From Cryptomeria japonica (taxonomy: Eukaryota > Streptophyta > Pinopsida > Cupressales > Cupressaceae), in assembly GCF_030272615.1 (NCBI RefSeq), contig NC_081415.1:373467009-373531008 (forward strand): a DNA stretch of 64,000 bases. The letters are read 5' to 3'. This document shows positions 56,673 to 64,000 of this stretch, piece after piece. Each line of letters starts with the position of its first letter. The stretch's first letter is position 1. The position numbers were made by a program, and so were the translations under genes. The notes below the pieces were generated by a model. That model ran no database searches and was not told the DNA's origin. It worked only from the letters and a program-made list of their open reading frames with translations.

Positions 56673-59600
56673 ATGGAACCCTCATCTTCTTCTAAAAAGA
56701 GTTGGAAAGGAAAAGAATTAAACCTTGAGGAAAAACCCAAACGATAGAAGAAAGAGGGTAGAACTTTAGTTCAGGATTTGTTGGATCAATGTCCAACTTC
56801 CAGTGTAAGGTCCAAGAAAATCAAAAATGAAGAGGAAGGGTTAGAAGATAGATTTGAACATCTAGGAGACATATGGGCTGAGATCAGAGGACATGAGTTG
56901 TTTTTATTTGGTTACAAGAGAAGGGAGGCTCCTAAGCCCATAAGTAACCTGTGGAAGAGAAACTTAGGGAAACTGGTAGTTCCGAATGTATTTGTAGATG
57001 TTGAATTAATGAAATCCCTAGCAGATTCCTATAATCCAGAAACCAAGACCATATATGATTACCAAGGAAATCCTATGGTGGAAATCAACAAACAGAGAAT
57101 TGATATGGTGTTTGATTTAGACTGGGATGTAGAGGAGAAGATTGACATACAAAAATTGTCACAAGAGTTTTTCAATTTAGAAGACATCTATAGGAAATGG
57201 AGATTACCCATTCACCGACCAAAGGTCGGAGGATCCATAATTCCTTTCAATAAAACTAACAAGGTGCCCTTTGATGTCAACCAATTCCATCCTGACTTCA
57301 AGTATACATACTATGCTGTAGCCCAAGTTTTAGGCTTAGAGGCTCATCCTCTCATGGATATTGGGGTTATGGTTCTATGTGCTGACTTGCAATCAAAAGA
57401 TCCTAGGCCATTTGATTATGCCACTTATGTTGTAGAAGCCTTAAATCATGGGCTGTAAAAGTTAAAAGGAGACCTTGTAAATATTCATTTCTCCTTGTAT
57501 TCTTTACTGTTGCATGTTATTCTTTATTGTGGACAAGAGTCCAATTTCTGGTCAAATGATTTTAGCATCAGAGCTTATGATAAAAGTGGTTTGAAGAAAC
57601 CAGTCTAGCTGTGGGTCTCTGATTGGGACCAAAGATTTACAAACAACCAATATTGGCACTTCTAGGAGTGCTTTATAAAACCACTCAGTGCAACCCTCGA
57701 ACAACATAGAGACTATACTTTGTCCCCTGAGATCAAAAGATTCCTTAGGCCGAAAGATTTCTCTCCAGAGTCTCAGATTGATCATAACTGGGGTGATTGG
57801 TACTGCCACCCTAATCATATAGAAATCAGAATATTCAGGTATGAAGGGAAGCCATACATGCTCCCAATTGCAGTACCAAACAGGGTGGCTAGTCTGGAGA
57901 TTGTAAGACAATTGTCTGCTGTCAGTGCCAAACATCTCACAGATTTTGGTAAACAATCTATTGTGCCAGGATTACTAGTATTTTTTGATTTTGTTGTTAA
58001 AAGTTCCAAGAGTTATCATTTACTTTAGAATAAGCTAGATTATTATGGCATGACTCTGGGTAATCCTAGAGAGAACTTTGATACTGAGGGATATGTGAAA
58101 GCTGTAAGGACATCTCAGAAACTAAGGGCTAGAATACATGTGGCTCAAATGCCAGATGACTTAATCAGGAATCTTGAAAGGGAGGAAGCCAAGGCCTTGA
58201 GAGAAAGATTTGAGATGACTTGGGAAGCTTTCAAGTGGAAGAGACTGAGGGGCAGAGTGGATGGAAACTTACTTGGAGACCTCCAAGATCCTTTGGAGAT
58301 AGCTAAAAAACTGCTTCAGCATGAGGCAGAAATTATGCATAGAGTGCCCCCATAGTTCCTCCATTTTATCAAAACTAGAAGAGACAGTGAGCCATTGGCT
58401 CACATGTCACCAAAATCAACTGCTAGTAGTATCCCTGCTGACTCCCCTAGAGAAGACTATCCCCCTTGTTTTGAGGTAGAAGTAGATATGGAAACCGGTG
58501 AATTCAATATTAGGGAAGTGGTTGATATAAGGATGACAGAACATGAAGATTTTGTTGCAGAAAAAGGATTCACTTCCTCAAAAGAATTCCTTTCATTCTT
58601 ATACCAATACAAAGGGGCTCATGTGAGAAAAGTATGGCTGGGAAACCAGAAGAAGAGCAGATGAAAAGGCTACAGGATGAGATAGATACTCTCATGAAGG
58701 ATATGACCCCTAAAAAGGGGAGGAAAATGCTAAAAGAGGCTGGTGTCATCATCTTTTCAGGTTGGGACATGAATTCAGCACTTATGTTTGATAGATTCCT
58801 GAAGAAGCAAGACCCAAACCAACAGGTACTACCCCAAGAAGTAGATAAATTGTTTACAAGTTCAGGATATGATCCTGATCAAAAAGCTCTTTTGCAATGG
58901 GCACTATATCCGAAAGGGAAAAGGCCGATTATTACAGATACAGAAGAAACCTTTGGACACCTTATGGTCCATCAGGTAGGGAAGACTGACCCTAGGGTCA
59001 TAGCAAAATTGAATTTGGATGTAGCCAAGCTAAATGTGGATCAGACAGAGTTTTTGGTCAAGGAAAATATTACTTATAAGAGTTTATATGAAAAGACTAA
59101 AGATGAAAACCAGAGGCTACAAACAAGGATACTACAGCATGAGACAGGAACTCCCGTAAGTGAATATGCTACATATCCCATAGGTCAAAGCTTGGATGAT
59201 GTCTTAGATGCCTTGTACTAGAAATACAAAGCAGAAAAGGCTACCAAGTAGGTTGAAGATATGAAGCAGAAGATGTATAAGGTGGTCAATGACATAACTG
59301 ATCACAGGTTTAAATCAATGATGCCTGCTGCAGAAAAATATTGGTTTACATATACTGGAACTATGAAAGCTTTTGATCAGCATAAGTAGCTTGCATCTAG
59401 AGTCAAAGGAATCACTGATGTTACATGAGAGGAGTAGGCAGAGATTGATACTTTCACAGGACCCCATGAAGAATTTGGGAGTATGCTGGAGAAGGAAATA
59501 CAGACTTTGGATGAAGGGAATACCCCTAGGGTGCCCTCCTTTTATAGCAAAGGTATATTGATTACCTTGGATCAGTGGAAGATAGAATTGGTAAATATTA

Positions 59601-59803
59601 AAGAGCAGTCCTTTCAAGAACTGCAAAAGAAAGAAGACCCGACAGCATTGGCGAATTACATCTTGTCGAGATAAGATCTACAAGAGTTCGAAATGAAGAA
59701 ATTGGTTGACACTATCAGGCTTTACAAAGATGACAAGTATACTGAACACATGGGAATGTTTAGTCTTCTTATGTTTAGGTTAGTTAACAAGCCGTCTTCC
59801 TAA
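56673..59803 (+). pseudogene. Unknown repeat-borne protein family, copy B, near full length
   Basis: Start at ATG 56673 (MEPSSSSKKSWKGKELNLEE), TAG at 56745, then the frame used up to 58664; a 1-base shift near 58625 moves it to the frame ending TAA 59801-59803. About 1040 codons. Conserved blocks shared with copy A, in order: NLGKLVVPNVFVDVELMKS; YTYYAVAQVLGLEAHPLMD with PRPFDYATYVVEALNHGL; IDHNWGDWYCHPNHIEIRIF with MLPIAVPNRVASLEIV; NFDTEGYVKAVRTSQKLRAR with LRERFEMTWEAFKWKR. The C-terminal third (58634 on) is charged with coiled-coil-like segments (NITYKSLYEKTKDENQRLQ). Scattered stops, mostly TAG/TAA. I recognise no domain. A structural or captured protein of an unknown element is inference. 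Confidence 0.7.
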
Positions 59804-61069
59804 TTAATGTATAAACAAAAGGACACGACTCTTGTCATGACCCTTCGTTTACATATATAAAGTGAAGGATTTTTGTATTGTAAAAAAAGAGAATTATATT
59901 AGAAATATTGCCATATAGAATTATAGCTTTGACTAATCAACTATAACCAAAGATTGAAGAATCAATACAAAATCAAATCTTTGTTCCTGTTCCAAATTTG
60001 TAGAGTATTCCTCTTTGTGGCATTTGTGTGTGATATTATCATAGCAAATAAGATTGTTTATATTCTTTCAGTAAAGTAGTTATTCTATGTTATTTCAAAT
60101 TGAATTAAAAGATTTATCTGTGGATTGTAATTGTTCCTGATAATTCTTTCTTGTGTGGTCTCGTAAAGTTTGGGTTAAATACACACAAGCAATTTAATAA
60201 TACAAGTAATTAACTGAACTCATAAGGAAATAACAATTGACAGACCTATAAGGGATAGGTTTAATCATTGTCTCATACAGCATATAGTAAGTCCTTAAAG
60301 AAGCAATTGACTCTGTAGCCCAAAAACATAAGCAAGGCACTGATCATTAAGTATAGTCCTCATTACAGTTTACAAAACTCACAACTGAACAAGCAACAAT
60401 AGGAGTAGTTGAGTAGGAAATATAGAGTAAGTTAGCAATAGTGTATACATATAAATTTTAAGCACAAAGATCAAATAACTTCTACAACAACAATCTTGAA
60501 CTCATCTGCTATATCTCCATCCTAGGAACTTATGCCATTCTGAGATAGGAGGAAGTTAGATCAAGATACTTAATCTGCTATAAAAGGTACTAGTCATTGA
60601 AAACAACTAGTGAGTAGGTATACCCGCCTAGGTCCTGCAGAGCCTAAAGTGAGAGAGTTAGTAATCAAAAAGGTTCACTCTATAAGTTGGCCAAGTCAAT
60701 TGGAGGGTTTGAGCATAGGAGTTGGCATTTCCTTAGAACCTATCCAATCTGTTGATTTGAGACCCAACACATTAATATGGCATGCATCCATGTTTTCTAA
60801 TATCATAATGAAGTACTACAATTTTAGAGGTAGCTGACATACGTCATATCAAGATTATCCAATCAGTGGATCATAGAGGATCTAAATCCATAACACATCA
60901 AAATGTGAACCGTAAGGTAAAATTATTCCATAACTTGTTTCAATTACTTTTCCCATTAATCTATCGGTCTAACATAGCCCATCCTATTGAATTATAGCAT
61001 TTATTAATACAGTCAACCATGGTGAACTAAGTTAACCAAAGCTTGATCAGGGAGGGGCTCTACAAATAG
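59804..61069. other. Downstream region of copy B; possible LTR or 3' UTR
   Basis: Begins taatgtataaacaaaagg; tatataaagtgaagg (59852-59866) could be a TATA box with the start of transcription some 30 bases on. No second copy of this sequence was found in the window, so I cannot call an LTR. No gene. Confidence 0.35.
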
Positions 61070-61575
61070 GATAAGGAGATGAGAGGGAGGGAGAGGGAGA
61101 GAGAGGGAGATTGTGAAAATGAGAGAGAGAGAGGGGGGGGATAGGAAAAGGGAGAGAATATGAAGGAGAGGGGGTGAGAGAGAGAGAGAGAGTTAGAAAG
61201 ATATAGTAGGGGGAGAGGGGGTAAGAGAGAGAATAGGGGATAGGAAGAGAGGGAGAGAATAGGATAAGGAGAGGGGGAGGGAGAGAGAGAGGGGGAGGGA
61301 GAGAGAGAGGGGGAGAGAGAGAGGAGATTGGAAGAGAGAGAGAGGGAGAGGGAGAGGGAGAGGGGGAGGGAAAGAGAGAGGGGGTGGATATGGGGAGAAT
61401 ATGATAAAGAGAGGGAGAGGGAGAGAGAGAGTAGGGTCAAGAGAGGGGGAGGGGGAGAGAGATAATAGGCTAAGATAATGAGAGGGGGAGGGAGAGGTAG
61501 GGGATAGAAAGAGAGATAAGGGGGAGAGGGTGAGAATAAGATAGGATAATGAGAGAGAGAGAGAGGGAGGGAGGC

Positions 61576-61619
<44 letters not shown>

Positions 61620-61765
61620 AGAAGAGGGCAAGAGACTCGCCAAAGAGAGAATTGTGAGGGGGAGAGAGATGAGATAGAACTCAAGGAGGATGATTAGGGC
61701 TCAGAAGAGACATAGATGGTGATGGGGGAAGGAAGATGAGAGAGAGAGAGAGAGAGAGAGAGGAA
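61070..61765 (+). repeat. GA-rich microsatellite 2
   Basis: Purine-only DNA of the same style as 49902-50788, with pure (GA)n at 61578-61616 and 61738-61762 and the shared phrase ggataaggagaggggga. Followed by (TA)/(CATA) runs (61790-61890). ORFs here are artefacts. Confidence 0.95.
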
Positions 61766-61924
61766 AAGAAGAGATACATGCATGTATAAAAATATATATA
61801 CATATATCTATATAAATATATGTATATATAACTATAGATATGCATATATACATACATAAACACATATTATATATGTATGTATATACATATGTGTAGTAAA
61901 TTCTAAGTTTACAAGCATACATTT

Positions 61925-62035
61925 TGATGTCTTCATAACCCGTACAAGTTTTGTGAAACTCAAAATGATGGTTTTAGTTCTACATAACCCATATGAGTTA
62001 TGTAGAACTATGAATGGTACATTTTTTTTTTCAAA
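61925..62035. repeat. Second cluster of cataaccc/gggttatg palindromes
   Basis: cttcataacccgtacaag (61932-61949) and cataacccatatgagttatg (61984-62003), then aaacccgagcaagttat. Counterpart of 49690-49882 on the other side of the block. Confidence 0.75.
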
Positions 62036-62904
62036 ACCCGAGCAAGTTATCTTGTACATCAGAACCCATCTGGTTTTTGGCTTGGTAAGAGGGTTAGAAA
62101 ATGACCCTAAGGCTTGCAAGCCCATTTTCCCTCCATTTTTGTCCCTTTACATGTTTTTTCATCTTCCAACATGATTTCTCAACTTTGTCATCATCAGGTT
62201 TAAAAATGATCAAGTGAGTATCTTTGAAATTACAACCATAATTTCACACGTATTCTCAGCTTTTTGACCATATAATGTTTTCTATTTTTGGACTACATTA
62301 GCATAGTAAACTTTAATTTTCTTTACAAGTGCCTTGACAGTCCTCACAAAAATATATGTCTACCATTTTTTAATAACTTTTGATATAATTGACCAAATTA
62401 AAAAAATAAATTGCATATTATTGTTCTATACTAGATTCTATACACTTTAAAAAAAATAAGTTTACATTTTCAATTATTTTGATGCAAGTTATGCCCAGCG
62501 CACGAACAAGTACCAAATTTTCAAGATGTGGTCACTTCAAAAAATCATTAAAAAAAAATATTCAATGACAAGTTACAAAAAAATACACAACTTATAGATC
62601 TCACTCTTACCTATTATTCTACCAAAGGGTTTTGCAAAATACTAAATCTAACTATATATTTTGTGCAGCACATGAAAACAGCTATGTTATGTTTTTTCTG
62701 AAAAAATTAGGAATAGTTTTTCATACGTGAGAGGTTTGACCCTATTAATCTTATTCAATTTTAAAAATATTTAGTAGTTTACAAACTAGATTCAGAGTAC
62801 TACAATTATTTTTCATTTCTCAACTCTTAGTTTTGAGTGCATGACCTTCAAATATCTCTTTGAAGTTCAAGTTTACTTGTTTTTCAGAAAGAAAGAAAAA
62901 AAAA

Positions 62905-62952
62905 GTGGCCACTTATACCCCCCTTTTTGTTCACCATCTTGGTGCACTTACC
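62905..62952 (-). repeat. Right inverted terminal-type sequence of the 13.3-kb block
   Basis: gtggccacttatacccccc, then tttttgttcaccatcttgg and tgcacttacc. Reverse complement of 49624-49661 apart from an insertion. Confidence 0.6.
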
Positions 62953-64000
62953 CCCTTAGAAAGGATAAGAGAGAAATCATTTCCCCCAAGTCTAGGGAAA
63001 ATAAGAATAATTACACAACCTCTAAAGAGATATTAGACATAAGCAAATGCACAATGTACTCACATGAAGGAATATTCAATGTGAGAAAAGACATTAAAAA
63101 TATGTAAAATTCTACTCTAAAGAAGAGGTATTCTTCAAAGACAGAGAGAGCTAACTAGAAGAAGGATCAAATACTCCACTTAGGAGATATTTATCATAAG
63201 AGACATACAATTCCATGTAGGAAAGGACGTCAAAGTATGAAAAATACAACCTCTAAGGGAAATAGTGAAACCATGAAAGAAGAAAGATATAAGTTAGATT
63301 AATATTCTTGCCCACCAAGCATGGAGACAATAATAAATAAACTATTGTGTTTCTCACTAAGTATGATTGCACCTAAAATTGTACCACCATGAATGACAAT
63401 GAGCCCCTAATAGGTAAGCTAACAATGTCACATAGTGAGGAGAAACATAATAGGAACTTGAATGTCATTTGAAATGGTCATGAAAAATACGGTATCCATA
63501 ATTACATGTTACCTTTATGTTACTTATATGGTTGTTGGAGCTACAAACTAGAAATCTAGATTTTGAAATAGTCTAGAAGGGAACCTAAAAGTTTGGATCT
63601 AAATTGGGAGGACCAAGGCATTGGGTATCATGGTCCTGAGGAGGACAAGGGAATTGGGTGCTTTGGTCTCAAGGACCAAAACACTAGGCACCCTAGTCAT
63701 AGGACAGGTGCGTTGGGTGCCCCGGTCCCTGGGTAGCAGATGAACTTTATATCAAAGAAGTAAATTCAAGTTTACATAAAGAGGATTTGATAAGACATTA
63801 GCTTGTTATAATGTCATATGGGAATTAGAAGATGTAAATCCACTAGACAATAGAGAAGGGGATGTTGATAAAGGAAGAGTTTGGAAACCTAGCTTTTCAT
63901 TAGAAAAGGTTGATTTCTCAAGACTTTGTTGCACACATCCTAAAACTTTTGCCTTGTATCCATGTGTAGGATTTGGAGAGGGTTTTCTCTTAGGTGGAAT
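62953..64000. other. Unassigned repeat-like DNA to the window end
   Basis: No gene. 63600-63735 has repeated phrases (gaccaaggcattgggtatc, atggtcctgaggaggacaag, gggtgccccggtccc) like those in Ty3 LTRs A and B (accatggtcccagtgagga), so a diverged LTR fragment may lie here. Confidence 0.4.

Noticed and set aside
59804..60200. LTR downstream of copy B (TATA-like tatataaag)
   Set aside because: No matching repeat upstream of copy B; kept only as a remark.
1..64000. tRNA, rRNA or other structural RNA genes
   Set aside because: None seen on reading both strands by eye; a dedicated scan was not possible.

Overview
The window reads as repeat-dense nuclear DNA of a large-genome seed plant, possibly a gymnosperm. 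The reasons are nested LTR retrotransposons of both plant superfamilies (Ty1/Copia with a plant-type initiator-Met-tRNA primer site; Ty3/Gypsy of Tat type with a G-patch, a second RNase H and an antisense plant-mobile-domain ORF), heavy decay of every element, and no host gene that I could recognise. There is one assembly gap of exactly 500 N (19884-20383). The species cannot be named from the sequence.

Layout. 1-~18098: the 3' three quarters of a + strand Ty3/Gypsy Tat-like element (protease remnant, G-patch, RT, RNase H, second RNase H, integrase, antisense plant-mobile-domain ORF, polypurine tract, 3' LTR). Its pol is split by a complete minus-strand non-autonomous LTR element (2351-8851) that has Copia-like LTRs and primer site but only two ORFs: a coiled-coil/zinc-knuckle protein and a 1078-residue protein I do not recognise. 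~18099-19883: minus-strand remnant of a gene family of unknown function, apparently cut by the Tat element. 20384-~21705: Copia-type LTR fragment. 23070-28892: a nearly complete, decayed minus-strand Copia element with a 5-bp target duplication. 28898-44821: the 3' end and 3' LTR of another Ty3 element, split first by a solo Copia-type LTR (29640-30829) and then by a 13-kb element (31243-44244) that has LTRs, an antisense plant-mobile-domain ORF and a Pro-rich 974-residue ORF but no polymerase. 44822-49060: further copies of the same Ty3 LTR family in inverse orientation, including a clean solo LTR (47720-48900), within a minisatellite. 49624-62952: a 13.3-kb block bounded by inverted ~40-bp sequences, holding two long GA-rich microsatellites, a tandem hairpin array, a region dense in a CGATGAA motif, and the second, longer copy of the unknown gene family (56673-59803). 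62953-64000: unassigned repeat-like DNA.

How it fits together. The parts are parasitic elements nested in each other, not pathways. The 6.5-kb non-autonomous element shares LTR ends, primer site and a conserved LTR block with the Copia element 15 kb away, so that family is a plausible supplier of its missing enzymes. The 13-kb element shares its polypurine tract and antisense ORF with the Tat element, which is the plausible supplier for it. In three reading frames that I followed codon by codon, 22 premature stops are all TAG or TAA and none TGA, as expected if decay was driven by C-to-T change at methylated CAG/CAA sites.
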